Assembly (NCBI GenBank): GCA_037013685.1
Contig: CM072889.1
Coordinates: 16,997,976 to 17,061,975 of the forward strand
Source of the DNA: Acridotheres tristis
Taxonomy: Eukaryota; Chordata; Aves; Passeriformes; Sturnidae
Length of the DNA stretch: 64,000 bases
Direction of reading: 5' to 3'
This document shows positions 1 through 13,676 of the stretch, in pieces (position 1 is the stretch's first letter; each line of letters opens with the position of its first letter). The position numbers and the translations under genes are program-made. A model generated the notes under the pieces. That model searched no databases. It was not told the DNA's origin and was given only the letters and a program-made list of their open reading frames with translations.

Positions 1-1873
1 AATTTCACCAATTACTAATTTGCCAAACGTGCAGTCAGTTGGTAAGAGCTGTAATCATGGTGATTTTAGTGACATGAAACGTTTAAGACCAGTTTATTTC
101 ATATCCAGCAGGCGTTCCAGAAGATAATTTCTAATTTGTAAGTCTGAAATCCATCATCCTTGGGAAGCACTATGGAGAAATCATTATCCTGCTTTCTGAG
201 CTATTATGGTTTCTCTGTCAATACACAGTGATTCTCTGCATAGGCAGTGAGAACTGTACACAATTAAAACTCATTGAACTTTTGAAGTGCCTCTGTTAAT
301 TGCATAGCAACTACAAAATCAAAAACAATTCACAAATTCAAGTCCAAACAGAGAAAACAACCTCCAGGAATTCTGGATGTTATTCTTTGGTTCCAGCTCT
401 ACCATTTCTTTCCCACTCTTCCAGCACTAATTAGAGCACACAACAGAAATCCCTTTTCAGATGATTCCCTTTATTGGGAACCAGTGCTAAGTGCTTGAAG
501 CACAGCAGCATAATCCTATAAACAGCCCTTTCTGGGAGATTCAGCAAAGAGAAACTGCTGCACGTTCTTGTGCTGGGCTTTGAGGAAACAAAAAGGTCAT
601 TTTTGGCTGGGAGTTTAAGCTGAAGGCTGTGGAAGGCCTGAATGAAGAGAATGGGGAAAGTGTGGAATCTCAGGCAGGAAAGCCCTGGATCATGGATCAT
701 CCCCTGGTTGTGTTTTCTTGTCTGTAACCACACAGAATCAGTGATCCTCATAAGCATGGGGGGGGGAAAAAAAACCCCAAACAATCTTTCTAAATTAGAC
801 ATAAAAGGCCATTACCAACCCCACTTTTGCTACAGGTAGTAGCAGCCATCTCTTCTGGATGTGGAAGTTTCTTGTACCATCTTTTGTGTGCTTTCAGACT
901 ATCTTTTTCACCAATTATTTTTACTATCACAAACAGAACTGAACTTGAGCAGAATACCATGAAAATATGAGTAAATAAGAGAGGATTTCTTAAAATTTAC
1001 AGCTTCAAAATTTGGATTGTTATGAACCACAGATTCCTTAAATTTAAAAGTTATAATACATAGCTGATCTCCTCAGTAAATCAAAGTTTTGTATCATCAT
1101 AAATCCTCCAGCACACAGTGTTTTGATTGCACTGTGCTCAAGAAAGGCCTTGCTCCATAAAGAATTACATTCATTATTAGTGAGGAAAATCTCTTAAAAT
1201 GCAGCGAGAAATAAAGCACCAAAAATTCTATTTCCAACCATTTAAACGTCTCTTTCTATTCTATGATCTTCCCAAACCAGGAGGAAATTGCAAGCCCTTG
1301 TGTGCACCAATTTACAAATTAAACTTCTTGCCAAGGAGCAGCAGCCTGTCAGGGAGGATCTGGTGGTACAGGAACACACACTGAAGTGTCAGCTCAAGTA
1401 AAAACACGGATCACCTTTTTTCCCCCAGTCAGTAAACAAAAAACACTTATAAAGGGCAGCAGAAACAGAGGTTGAAGAATATCTTCCCTTAATGGTGCTG
1501 TCAGAAAAAGGCAGAAGGCCCTGATTAAAATCAAATGCCAGGAACCCAGACATTCCCAGGACATGCAACAATTTGTAAACAGCTAGAAGAAAAGAATATT
1601 GGAGGAGAAAATAAGTCAGAGCCGTCAGATAAGGGCAGGGAGTTCATGATTCAGCAGTGCTTCATTGTTAGCCCAAAGGTCAAGGATGCAAGGGAAGATA
1701 TTGGAGCACTGGATTGTAGCAAAATGCTAAACACACTCACAAGGCAATTACAACTTAAAAACCATAAATTAAAGCAGGATAGCACAGCCTCCTTACATTT
1801 CACATTGCACTGTGACTAAAGGCAGAAGGCTTTTTCCTTTCCTTTTTATTTTTTATATTTTTTTCCCTCCCTC

Positions 1874-1910
<37 letters not shown>

Positions 1911-2071
1911 CTAAATTGACTCTGAAAAGCAGCCTGTAGCTTTTGGAGGCGTCTGGTGCCCAAATGCCAATTCTCATTGCATCTTGACATTTGTACTAGG
2001 TGATCATCTTTTGAAGCTTCTTCCCTCTTCCCACCACCAAGAATATGAAATTATTTCATCATATTCTCTCA
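1..2071. other. AT-rich non-coding DNA, no gene recognised
   Basis: This stretch holds no frame that resembles a known protein. The longest open frames are about 120 codons (431-802 minus) and 94 codons (1535-1819 plus). Both are low-information sequences without domain motifs, and I read them as chance. A short mononucleotide oddity, nine G followed by eight A and four C, sits at 758-778. Stop-dense AT-rich sequence dominates. A short exon or an unspliced non-coding transcript cannot be excluded from sequence alone. Confidence 0.7.
1826..1907. repeat. Polypyrimidine tract ending in a (T)31 run
   Basis: About 50 bases of almost pure C and T lead into an uninterrupted run of 31 T at 1877-1907. 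The strand bias is complete over the run. It could be a simple-sequence expansion or the reverse complement of a retroposed poly(A) tail. I see no recognisable retrogene on the downstream side and no target-site duplication, so the simple-repeat reading is preferred. A run this long is also prone to length error in assembly. Confidence 0.9.
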
Positions 2072-2320
2072 GGATTTTGAAACCTTCGTAATTTGTCATT
2101 TCTTCTTTCTCTTCTCTCTAATAAAAATTATCTAATAAATTACACAAATTGATTAAAACAATACAGCATTTTTACCCTTTTCTTGTTAAATATATTATTC
2201 CTTCATCTGTATGAGTGGAAACACCTGTACAAAATCCTACAGGTAAGAAAATTGCTTATTTACCAAGTTCATCCTTAAAAGAACTGCAGGATCCCTTTCT
2301 CAAACTTCAGCTTCAGGATT
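2072..2320 (+). repeat. Direct duplication, copy A
   Basis: This segment recurs in the same orientation 4,580 bases downstream, at about 6652-6910. Over the gap-free core (2081-2310 against 6661-6890) I count 16 mismatches in 230 positions, about 93% identity. One 20-base block and most of a 60-base block match exactly. Similarity fades just left of 2072 and just right of 2320. Copy A lacks about 10 bases that copy B has before a shared CTTCAGGA. I do not recognise it as a named repeat family. It may be a low-copy interspersed element or a local segmental duplication. It carries no coding signature. Confidence 0.88.
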
Positions 2321-5300
2321 TTGAAACTATTTCTGAATTATGAAAGGCTGACTGTCATATCCTCAAACTGCCATTTGCAGATGCAATTGCCTTGAGAAGA
2401 ATACAATAGTGATGACAAGTTTGCGCTGTCTCTCTTGCAATTAAAACAAAAGGGTGATTAAGATCCTGACATTCCACTTGGCAAATTTGTTGGAACATTT
2501 TATTTTATCATTCTGATGGAGATCCAATTTTCCTGGCAGTGAATGGAAGGGTGACATTGAATTTCCAGCTTCTTGGTGAGGGTGTTATGCCTCCTACAAG
2601 CAGAAGATTGGCACTGGACCCTGCATTGAATATTTACCCTACAGATATTCTAATGTTTATAAATTAATTCAGAGGCACACAACAAACTGCACTGGCATCT
2701 GGTGGCTCTGAACACAGGAGAGTCTAAATTATAAAAATAATTGGCCAAGAATCTATTTATTTATATGTAACAATTCATGACTAGAAAAGAAGGAACCTCA
2801 TTGTAACTACTCATAATAAAATCAGGTGCCATCCAGATGAGGCATGATCAAAAGTGGAGTAAAATTATTTAAATTGGGAGACAGATTCGCTTGTGTAGCC
2901 TCAAAACAGTAAAAATAACATGTTTAAAGGGACTTGAGTAATATTTGAAAGCAGAATTTAGCTGCAGGCTGAGATCTCAGAGATAATTATTCATAATGGA
3001 ACCCTGGTAAAAATTTTGTCTAGTTTTTACACTTTTTTCCCTAATTTGGAATGTAAGCCCTTTCTTGTGGACAAAATTACTGTCCAACCTAAGGGTAATG
3101 AAAATAAACGGCTCCTCAATTACTATTTGTAAAAAGCTTATCATAGACTTGCTTCTGTTTCAGTAGAATGAATAATGACAATGTCTCCATCACCTATTGC
3201 AATAAAAGTTGAAACAAAACCTCAGTTATTGCTGTAATTTTCAATGTATCTCCTTGCTCGAATGAACTGAAGATCTGGATTCTGGTTTTATTTCCTGAAA
3301 AAGCCACAGCATAAGGCCGCTTCAAAGAGAAATTGCTGAAATCCCCAATTTTCCAAAGCAAGTAATGAAATCCATATTTTGCACATGTTTACTTAGTATC
3401 TAATAGAGAACAGGCTGCATTCCTAGATTTTTCATTAAAAGCAAACCATCCCCTGACCACTGCCACAGCTCAGCTCACACTGCTTTGTAACTGGATACAC
3501 AAAACCTGACATTAACCTAAATTGCATTTATTTTTCACTGATTTATTTAAAATGTAATGAGAACAATTTTACCATAAAATGAGCAGTGCTATGTCTGTGT
3601 TGAACAATAATGAGGTTTTTCCAAAACTGACTACACCAAGAAAGCACAAGGTCTGCTTTACCATTTAATTCCAGCTGAATGGCAGAACACAACTAAATCA
3701 GAGCTGTAAATCATCCCTGTACAAGGATGAGAGCAAAAGTATTGTGAAGATGCAGATCCTTTCAGGGCTGAGACACAAAAACCTCTAGTTTATTATTTTT
3801 CTTTTCCTTTTGCAGATCAACTGTTGGACTGTGGTTTTTTTTCCGGACTCAGGCTCTGAATTTCATAAAGGAAAAAGAATGGGTGTCTTGTATCTGTCAA
3901 GGGATGGCACAAAAATGATAATTTTACTTAGTTTTTACCACAGCTACATCATCATTCACCACTTAAAATTGCTGCTGCAATGGTGTGACATAATTTTAAC
4001 CATATCATCATGAATAGCAACACTGCAATTACATGCAAGAATTCACTGAAGTAAACACCTCATTTCTGAAGTGTCAGACAACAGGCAGCATCCTGCAGAC
4101 TACAGCTCCACATTTCAGCAGTGATCAATTCAACCAACAATAGAGCTGATTGACAGGACGCTTGATGCTATTAAAAGTCAAACAACAAAAAACCTGATTT
4201 TCTCTAAGTGATAAAAAAATATATATGGACCATCTACACTCTCCTCGTCTTGTTTTCCTGCAGGGAAAAATAACAACTGAAAACCAAAGCCACCTTTTGG
4301 GCCCATCTTTAATTAACCTCCAAAGTCTGAGCTGTTGCACAAGAGTAAGAACTGGGCAATTTCTAGGCTACGTTTTTTTTTGTGAGCTGCTGTTCCTGAG
4401 TCTGGGATAACCTGCAAAGGAATCTCCACATACAGATTTATGCAGTGGCTGCTACAGGTTAATGATTCCTCTTAGTGTGATTTCTAGAGCTCAGGAGCTG
4501 CAATCATCACTTGGGGTGTGAAGCTGAGGAAGAAGTAGCAGAAAACCTCTGGTTGTTCTCACCAATTGAAATGTTTTTATAAAAACACCCCAGTGGTTTG
4601 CTGTGGTCCTGGTGCACAAAGGCAAACAGACAAACTGCTCTGCAAACACAGTGAAACAACAAACTCCTTTTCCAGCTCAGTCCTGAGGTGTGTTTTCCCC
4701 TATTCACACAGAGAAATAAACCAAACCAAACCTGCCAGGGCAGCGTGGGGCTCAGCCATAGAAAAACAATTGTAATAACCTGCAACTATTGTCTTCTCCC
4801 CTGACCTCAGAGGTTCACTGCCATTTCTCCATGCAGCAGGAATAACCTGAGACATTCCATCTTTCTGACATGAGGAATGAGCTTCGATTAAAAGGAGCTA
4901 AAAGAAGAAAAGCTACTAATGTGTTTTATACAGTCACTGATCAGTCCCTGACATGAAATATTTCATTTGCTTTAGGACATTAAGAAGTGTTGTGTACCTA
5001 AAAACAACAGCTTGGATGATGGTATATCTATCATTACATACATCATAAAAACAAGCAGGACATAAATTTGTTTCTGCCTGTTAAAGTCTAATTACCTGTA
5101 AAATCATTACTTGGCACTTTAACAAATTGACACAATCAACTTAATGATCCTTAACATATTACAATTTGCAATGTGTTTCTGCTTGCTGCCTGTCCAAAGC
5201 ACAGTAAATATTTGCTGGTTCAGGTGACACCACAGCAAGGGTCAGATCTTAATTTTTTCTGCTAAGTACGAGTAATTGCAATATTGTCACTTGCCATGGT

Positions 5301-6651
5301 GCCTGTATTATCTCATCAGTCCTACAGCTTGAGGTGACAGCAGAGAAAGCCTTGTAGCATTCTCTCTTTAAAATTACATTAAATATTTACGCCTTGTTTC
5401 CCTTCTTTCTTAATATTTGGGAAGACACGCAGGAATCATGTTCAGAATGTGGCCTTCAGATAATCCAGTTTATGACAGCACATCCACACTTGTTTGCCAT
5501 CACCTTCTTTTAATACCTGAGATATCCATGTTACAGAACTCATGTGATGAGCTGCCAGACTATTCCCCTGACCACCCACCTTTAGCTCTATACACTGATT
5601 TATTTTCTTTACAGCATCATCTAGCAGTCCAAGAACATGACCAGACATAGTTTATTGTTTCCCACTGATATAAAAGTTTTCTCCTCTGTGAAAATTACAA
5701 TATCCAGATCCTTGGGAGAAAACCAAACCCCCTCAGAACACATCCAAGCTGAAAATCTTGTGAGCCAGCATCTGCTATTTTAGCTGGGAGATAGTAACTT
5801 TCTACAGCAGTTGGTTTTTAACTCTCAAAAGTCCTATGTTCAAGGCTGGAATATTTTCAGACACAGACTACTTAAAATTAATGAAGTGACTTCAAATAAA
5901 GTGTTCTATATCAAAGTCATGAAGAAAGAAACTCATTAGCTACTGAAGGAATGAGACTTTACAGGTGTTCTGATGCTATTAAGTGCTTGTGCCATCCCTT
6001 CTGATTTCTAAAAACTGTGCAGAGCCTTTAAATAAGTTCTTGAAAATTTAATTTTGATTTTTAGTTACTTTAATGTTCCTTTTCCTAATATTTAGAAAAT
6101 GCAACAGAAAATACTTTAAGTTTCTTTTGCTTATCTCTTTATAGCACTTCCTTAATTTCTCCCTATAGAAGAATTTACTTCCCATTCTCATGACCATCCT
6201 ATGAATCTTCTCTATTTCTAACAAATATTTATATCAAAAGACATAATTAACCCCAAAATCAAGGGAAGCCACTGAAGATCAAATAATGCTTAATGAAGGC
6301 ACCAGAGAAACTGAAAATCCCCCTAACATTAAAAAATAAAATAAAAGCTGATGATACATTTATAATCTTCCAGGGTTTCTGTGATCTCTGTTTAATCATA
6401 TACAAAAGTGAGAAAAATTGTACTACCTCAGATTGAATAACTCTTTTTTTTAGTTATTTTGAAGCTGTTGCACTACAAACGTAATCCTCAATTCAGGGGG
6501 AAAAAAAAGAAATATTTTGAAAGACCGAATTTAAGATGGCAATTCTGGTGTTTACACTGATATATTACCAACCGATCTTCTAATTAAAACATGACAGTAT
6601 CTTGATCAACAATCAGAGGCAGAAACATCAATGGAAGAAGGTCATTATGAT
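2321..6651. other. Unique AT-rich DNA between the two duplicate copies
   Basis: No gene, RNA gene or recognisable transposon was found here. Open frames do not exceed about 92 codons and lack motifs. Base composition is uniformly AT-rich, with many short A and T runs. Because the flanking 240 bp segments are direct repeats, this 4.3 kb block is the interval that unequal recombination between them would delete or duplicate. Confidence 0.65.
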
Positions 6652-6910
6652 TGGATTTGTAACCTTCATAATTTTTCATTTCCTCTTTATCTTCTCGCTA
6701 ATAAAAATTCTCCAATAAATTACACAAATTGATTAAAACAATACAGCATTTTTACCCTTTTCTTGTTAAATATATTATTCCTGCATCTGTAAGAGTGGAA
6801 ACACCTGTAAAAAATTCTACAGGTAAGAAAATTGCCCATTTACCAAGTTCATCCTTAAAAGAACTGCAGAATCCCTTTCCTAAACTTCAGCTCCCTACAC
6901 CTTCAGGAAG
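6652..6910 (+). repeat. Direct duplication, copy B
   Basis: This is the downstream partner of the segment at 2072-2320, in the same orientation and about 93% identical over the 230-base core. It differs by scattered substitutions, several of them transitions, and by a 10-base insertion (CTCCCTACAC, about 6891-6900) relative to copy A. A 91-codon open frame (6729-7004) begins inside it. That frame is not preserved as a longer product in copy A and resembles no known protein, so I do not call a gene. Confidence 0.88.
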
Positions 6911-9900
6911 GTTTTCCCCTCTGTTTCTGTCAGTCAGCCAAGCTGCAGTTATTAATGGCCAGTTTACAGACACTTGTTCTCAACCCGGCATTTATATTTT
7001 TTAAAGCCCTTCCCTCCACTTCTCCTCATTATCTTCTCTGCAATTCTGATTGCTCTGAGAAGGAATGAGTCTTTGTCAGAAGCTTTTTCACAGTCTGCTG
7101 TCTCCTCCATATGTCTGGCAGTTTGTATTGTGTTTTAGGTGATTTGTCACCAAATGGATTTTGAGACAGGGTAGAGAGCTTGTTCCTACAGCTGTACACA
7201 TTCATCTGAGAATTAGGACAAAATAATTTAAATTCAGTGAGGAGGCTGACATTTTTCTTGGAGCATTCTGCTTTAATCCTATTTGCATTTTCATAAGAAG
7301 CCAGTTCCTGCTGAACAGCAAGATGAGGATGGTACAAGGTCTCCTAAGGGGCTCTTTTCTGCATCCATTCATGAAAAAACTTACTCGTGGGAAAACCAAA
7401 ACATCGTAAAGGATTCAAAATGTTCAAAACAAGAGAGGAACAAATATGTATGTAATGCTTAATGAAACACTACACTCCATGAAAATGTCAGAAAGGGAAC
7501 GAACTTGTCCTTCTTTCCATCTCAGCTGCAAAAATCACATTGAAGGTGAATCCCAGGAGTAGTGGAAATTCTCACAGTATTTCTTAACATGCTGGGGAAG
7601 AGGAACCTAAGCCTTGGAAGTCTCAAACATGAGAGCATGAGATCTCCTGGCTAGAATTATCTTGCTGTTGAGACAAGCTCTATCTTCTTTTATGTACAGA
7701 CACATCTTAATGCAAGTCTAATAACAAAAGCATTCCTGTTTTTTCCAGCACAAATCCAAAACCCAGCCCCACACCAGCTTCTGTCCCAGCCCAAACCAGC
7801 ACAAGTCATTACTGATTAAAGAAACTACTACACAGTTTGCAAAACAAAATGTCCTCCCCCATTTCTAAGTGGAAGTTCTGCTTGGTGTGTAAAAAGAAGG
7901 ATCACGAAACTAAATAGAGGTCTTTCCTCCAGATAAGTGCATGTGGATCGTTAATATTAATGAGAAAAAGCCTTTTGGAGTGGTGGGAGAAAAATATACC
8001 CCATGTGCAATAAGACAGACATGTCTATGTTAAAAAAAAAATAAATAAAAAATCACGAAAGCCCAAAATCTTGCTGCCTCAGCTCACATCAGTGATGGAT
8101 ACAAGGACCAGGAGTGATAATTTACTCCCCAGAACAATGTAGAGTGGTAAAACTGCTGTCCAAGCTCACAGGTACCCTTCTTGCTATTCCACTTGTATTT
8201 TGCTGGAACCAAGAGTTCAGGCCTGCAGGCTTTAGAGCATATAATAAAGATGCTGAAATTTGGAAGTCACATTGCTTTCCAGTGGGGAACCTGACACAGA
8301 AGGTCACAAAGAATAAAATCCAGAAAGCTGAGCATGAAGCCATTCTAAGAGTGGGCCTAAAGCTAGAGGCAGATTGTATTTCCACTTCAATTTTGAGTCA
8401 GAAAGGGCCTGTTGCTCTCATTTCTGTGATGACCCATGTTTTCCCTTGGCAATTTAGAGCTAATCTGTTAGATTGATGACTGGGTATTTTTCCCGTTTTA
8501 TCCTTGTTTCCCGTTCTGTCCATTGTGTTTGATCTCTCTCCTTCCCTTGTCATTCACTGCCTTTTTTAATCTCTCCTATGATCAAATTATTCCCTTATGA
8601 GCATTCCACAGGATATTAAGGCAGTCATTGCTTAAATACATATCCAAAAATCTAAACAGAGGAGATCTACATGCTGCACTGGAGAAATTGGTCGCAGGTA
8701 CTTGAATTAATAGAGGTAGAAAATTGTCAGCATCTGTGCATTTGAACTTGCTTTCAGCTAGTTAGGATTTAATATTCAAGAATAAGATTCAAGAAGAACT
8801 TACAGAACTAACAGGAGCTGTGGCTGCAACCAGAAATGGCAGCTTCAGAAAAATATCCTGGAAAACATCAACGTGCTTGGAAAAACATTTCTCTGCAATG
8901 ACCAATTTTCCTAACACTTCAAATGTTGTCACAGTACTGACTAGGATTATTACCAGAGATGAAAACCACAAAAATCCAGCTCTGACCTTCAATAAATCCT
9001 GTGTCCTGTATTGCACTCTAACACTCTTATATCTTTCAAAAGTAGAAATCATATGTAAAAAGGAAAAGAGCTGTGCCATTGTCACAACCACTTTTAATAG
9101 TTTGGAAAAACATGGTAAAGGTTGAGAACTATCATTGTGGGGGAGAAAATGGGGACTCAGAATAAGTCCATTCCAGAAATGATAGCAAGATTGCCCATGG
9201 CACTAAGGAAGGAGCATGGCCCTTGCTTTAGAGAAGTTCTTCAGAGCATGACAGATTTCCAAGTGTCTCTTTGATATGTCTGCAGTGATTATCATAACCT
9301 GCATCCCATCCTAAGAGCTCCATATGTGACATTTCCTACTTTGCATAAATTCACAGGGAGGTTGCAGTTCATATGTTTCCTCACAAATGTCTCAGCGTGG
9401 ATCCCAGAGATGCAACTTACAGAAGCTGGGTTACATGGAGTAACTTTCATATCTGTATTTCATTCACATCAAACACTTTATTTCTTTGACATATATCATG
9501 TATCAGGCTTTTGGTCTTGTCACTGAACTTTCATTAGATGCCTAAGGAAATGCTCTGTAAATGGCTGCATTTAATTTTACACTATCCTTGCTCACCTCTA
9601 CAACCGCACAGTAAAGTAAGTGTTTTATAGTTCTAGAACTGAAGAAAATGCTCTGATTTTAAACACATGAGGAGAAAAAAAGCAGCAATTAAATATTTTT
9701 ACTGCTACTGACGCAAATTAATTATTATTCATTTTTATTTGTAATATTTTGCCTATCTTATTCACATATCTTAGGGAAAAAAGTATTAATTGGAATGCAA
9801 GGTGCCCATATTCACTAAAAGCAGTAACACCACCTATGAATATGAATATGTATGGGTGTTGCAATCATATCTTGACTACAAATCTCCATCTGTGTGTGAA

Positions 9901-12667
9901 ATGTTGTGTTCTGCCATGCTGCCTGCTCTGTGCTACGTCCCTGAGCTGACTGCCCCAGGCTGAGCACAGGAATTCCAAATTCTGCCAAGTCTGGAGTGGC
10001 AACAAGTCCAATGGCACACTGGCAAAAGCCATACTGCTGAATTTCTCACTGGCAAGGGATAAACTGACAGTGCTAAGTCATCCCCAGAGCTAACTGAAAA
10101 TTATGTTTGAATTTACATGTTTAGAACTCTATATACTGAAAAAAAGAAAAATCCCAAAAACTTGTCTCCGTTTAAATTCCTGTCACCATCTTTTTGGTGA
10201 TCTCATTTTCCCAGTGAGAAAGTTGCAATTCCTCTTTGCCTGGGTATAGAAAGGCACAAGCTGTATCTGCAGCTTTACCCCCATTTGTTGTTCAAGAGAA
10301 GAATAAAAAAGTTCCCTGCCTTCAACCTGTCAGGTGCACTGTATTTCACATTCTCTAAAACAGCCATCGATTTTAGAAAAGTCAGTGTGATGCCTTTTCC
10401 AAAAGAAATGTCACTTCAGAAAACACTCCTTTACAATATAGTTATGCATACATTGAGAAAATGACATACAATCAGCTTCTTTTTTGATTAAGTGTTCTTT
10501 TAGAGGAAAGACTGTGTGCAAACCAATTCAGACAATCAGATACAATATTTAACATCACTTCATCAAGAAAAGCAGTCCAAAAGTAATCTTCCTAAGATGA
10601 TACCACACAAATTACACCCAACTTCCTTTAGAATTTGATTAGGTGAAGAGAGAAATCATAATCAGTGCTTGTTATCTCTGTAGTCTATTTTTATTAACAA
10701 TAACCTTCCCAACGTGAGCAGTAAGCAAGAAATCTGTATTTAAAGCCAGTTATTTTTAATCTAATGAAAATTCTGCCTTTTAAAGCATCATGACTCAACT
10801 CAGCAGCTTTCCTGGTTCTGTTGGGTTTAGACTGACTCATTACTTCTCAGAGGACAGATCCCTGCAACAATACTTCATCCTGCAAAATGCTCAAGATGCT
10901 GATGATCATCTGTGCAAGGTTTATTTTTGCTTTCCAACAAATAAAACTGACGGACTGGATTTGCAAATCCAGATGTTTAGTGTTGCTCAGAAACCACAAA
11001 GGCCTAAACCCCACTGAATTCCAGTTCAATGTAGTCTTTTGGCTGCCTATTACACAATGTAACAAACAGCAAAGATTTGTTTTAGACCAATTTTCTCATT
11101 AAACACTAATAATGAGTGAATCATAATGAAACACCCAATAAAGAATCCAACTCATTCAGCCATTAAAATGAGCCAGATTTGAAATGCTGGTATCTGCTGA
11201 AAGTCTGTCCTTTCTACAAATGCAGAATTGATATCTACTTCAAAAAGAAAAATCATACTATTAAATTATAAAGGATTACCTAGCTAATGTAAGTTTAATT
11301 AAGCATAGACTCCTGGCACAATAGTTTAATATTCTACACTGTTTATTCCAGTGTAGAGAGATTTAGTTTTAATAAATTGATAGAGATGTTACTTGTCATG
11401 AGTTCTGCTAGCCCTTAATTGGAAATAACTTATTATATTTATCAGAAGTTGCAATTAAAAAGGGAAGAACCACAAAATTTCTCACTATATTCTCACTAAA
11501 CCCTGGAGCACAGCGTGGTGGGGTGGGCCTTTTATTTGTTTTTATTTTGTTTTTTTTTTTTTCCAAGAATCCTTTGTACATTAACATTTTTCTTTAAAAC
11601 AAAAGCTTATAGAATTGGTTTAAAATATGCAATGATAAAATATTGGGACAAAGATTCAGCAAGTTTTTCCAGAGTGAAACATCAAAAAATAAACCCTATT
11701 GTCCAGTGTTTCTACTCCAGGCTACTTTCCTGGTAATTGGGATTATTATTCAATAGCCTAACACACCAGTTTTGTTCCACATGGAAAATTCTACTGAGGA
11801 GATGCAATTATCAAATTCACCAGTTGTACTATTTGGGTAACTTGTGCCATTTTTATTTTTTGAAACAACAGATTTTGGTAACTTGTTCAAATGACTAGAA
11901 GGGTTATTTCTATCTTCAAGGGAAGGAGTTTTAATAATGAGTGTCTGTCCTCAGTTTAGCCCATGGATTTTCCTAGTTGAGGGATGCCTAAATTTATCAG
12001 AGGAGGCAACAAAGGGCCTCCCAAAAATCTTCTCCCAAACTTAAACCAAAAAGTTGGAAATTTGGTTTATTTTCATATAAGTGTGAGAAATGTAAAAGCT
12101 TATTTTCTGCTTTCAGGGAAAATATTCCAAAGACCATTACCTGTGGAGCTGCTGGGCCCTTTGTAGATTGGGTCAAGCTAACCTTGAAATACTGATTAGA
12201 TAAAATTAATAATGCATTTGCTCCTGTAATCCTGGTTAGCCATACTTTCATGTAGGAAAGGCCATCCTCAGTGTTTTTATAGACTCACCAAGAACACGTA
12301 TTAGCACAGCAGTCTGTCTGCTTGCAGCAGAAATACAATTATGTAAATGAGGTGTGTGTTCCCTGAAGACTGCTAATAGAATGATTGACCTATATACTGT
12401 TTAATTTGTTCTCATGCTTTCTCTTTATTGTCTTCCAGCTGCACCAGAAATTAAAACTTGTAAACTGCATCGCTCCCCAGTTATATATCAAAGGTGCTTG
12501 TGTCACTTTGTGTCAAAAGCAATTAATAGTTTGCATGCTCCTTATCACCAGCAAGACATTGAGGGTTGGGTGGTTTTTATTTTGTATTTTTTAAAAAGCA
12601 AATCCATGCCTCTATAGACCCTGTGTGTTAGAAACATGGGAAAGGATCTCAATTTATAGATAATGGT
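6911..12667. other. AT-rich non-coding DNA, no gene recognised
   Basis: No conserved exon or transposon is recognisable. The longest open frame is 120 codons (8114-8476 plus), partly mirrored by an 87-codon frame on the other strand. That pattern is usual for chance openness in a slightly GC-richer patch. A poly(T) run lies near 11550. I saw no clear CR1, LTR or DNA-transposon remnants here by eye, although very old fragments would escape manual detection. Confidence 0.65.
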
Positions 12668-12695
12668 ATAATAATAATAATAATAATAATAATAA
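12668..12695. repeat. (ATA)n microsatellite
   Basis: A perfect trinucleotide run of about nine ATA units, interrupted at neither end by degenerate copies. The strand is read as given, and its complement is (TAT)n. Its length makes it a plausible polymorphic marker. No function is implied. Confidence 0.93.
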
Positions 12696-13676
12696 CCTTA
12701 ATAAAATTGCTTTTAGAAATACACCAAGGAACGGGTAATAAGCTAAAAAGAATATTTTTAAAAAAATAAAGTAGGGAAATTGCAAGGATTTCACTGGAAA
12801 GAGTTGTTTTTATTTAAGAGCTATCTAATTATTCTCTTAATACACTGGGGTGCTTTATCTATTCAGCATATCCAGGTTCAAGCAGGGCAAGAAAAAACTG
12901 TCAGTAGTTGTCAATGGGCTGTTGGTGACCCCATCACTATCTGCAGACAAGGCTTATTTTGCTTAGCAATTTCTTTAACCCAAATTTTTTACAGTTGATT
13001 CCAATACATGTTTGCAGAGAGGTAAAATGGAAGTGCTAAATGAGATATTAAATGACACACATTTAACTCTAGTTGCTAGTCAGAAAATGGATTTGCTTAG
13101 CATTAAATATCAAATTTTAGATAAAAATGACCAGAACAACTTAACTGTGCCAAGTTATAAGATGACAATGTAAGCAAAAAAAAAAAGTATTATTTCTTTG
13201 ACTTCATCATTGCTCATGTATATCAGCAATATTTAGAACCACACCCCTCTCAAGGGATCTCAAAACACCTCCAGCCTTTTAAATCCTACAAAACTCTTCA
13301 GAAGTTGTGTGAATTACACCTCTCTTTTGAGGTTGAACAGGTCAAGAAACTAAAGCTGCCAAGGGGGTGCAAAATTCTCTGTAGTTTGGGGAGCTACAGC
13401 AGAGACCCAAATTAATTTTCCAACGGTGTTTGACATTTTAAATCTGCTGCCACTGCCATTGGAGCCTAAGATGGATTGTCAGTTTCTGGCCCATACTGCG
13501 TGGGATTTGTTGTATTTTTTAACCAGCTCTATTTTTGTGTGCTTGTTTGTAGCAAATTTGCTTTTCTCAAGCTGTAAGTATTTGATGGGAAACAAAGCAA
13601 GAAGTGGAAAGGACATGCAAACACTCACACAAAGCTGCAACATTCAGCAAACGTCAGAGGGTGAAGGAGCCACATG
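12696..13676. other. Non-coding stretch between microsatellite and G-rich minisatellite
   Basis: No gene is recognised. A frame from 13426 that runs on into the minisatellite reaches 136 codons. Its C-terminal part is translated tandem repeat, and its upstream part has no recognisable domain. Nothing else stands out apart from short A runs. Confidence 0.6.

Noticed and set aside
1826..1907. Poly(T) as the reversed tail of a processed pseudogene
   Set aside because: No recognisable reversed coding sequence follows and no flanking duplication was found.
3810..4785. Cluster of overlapping 60-92 codon frames on both strands
   Set aside because: Lengths are typical of chance frames, no motif was seen, and plus and minus frames cover the same bases.
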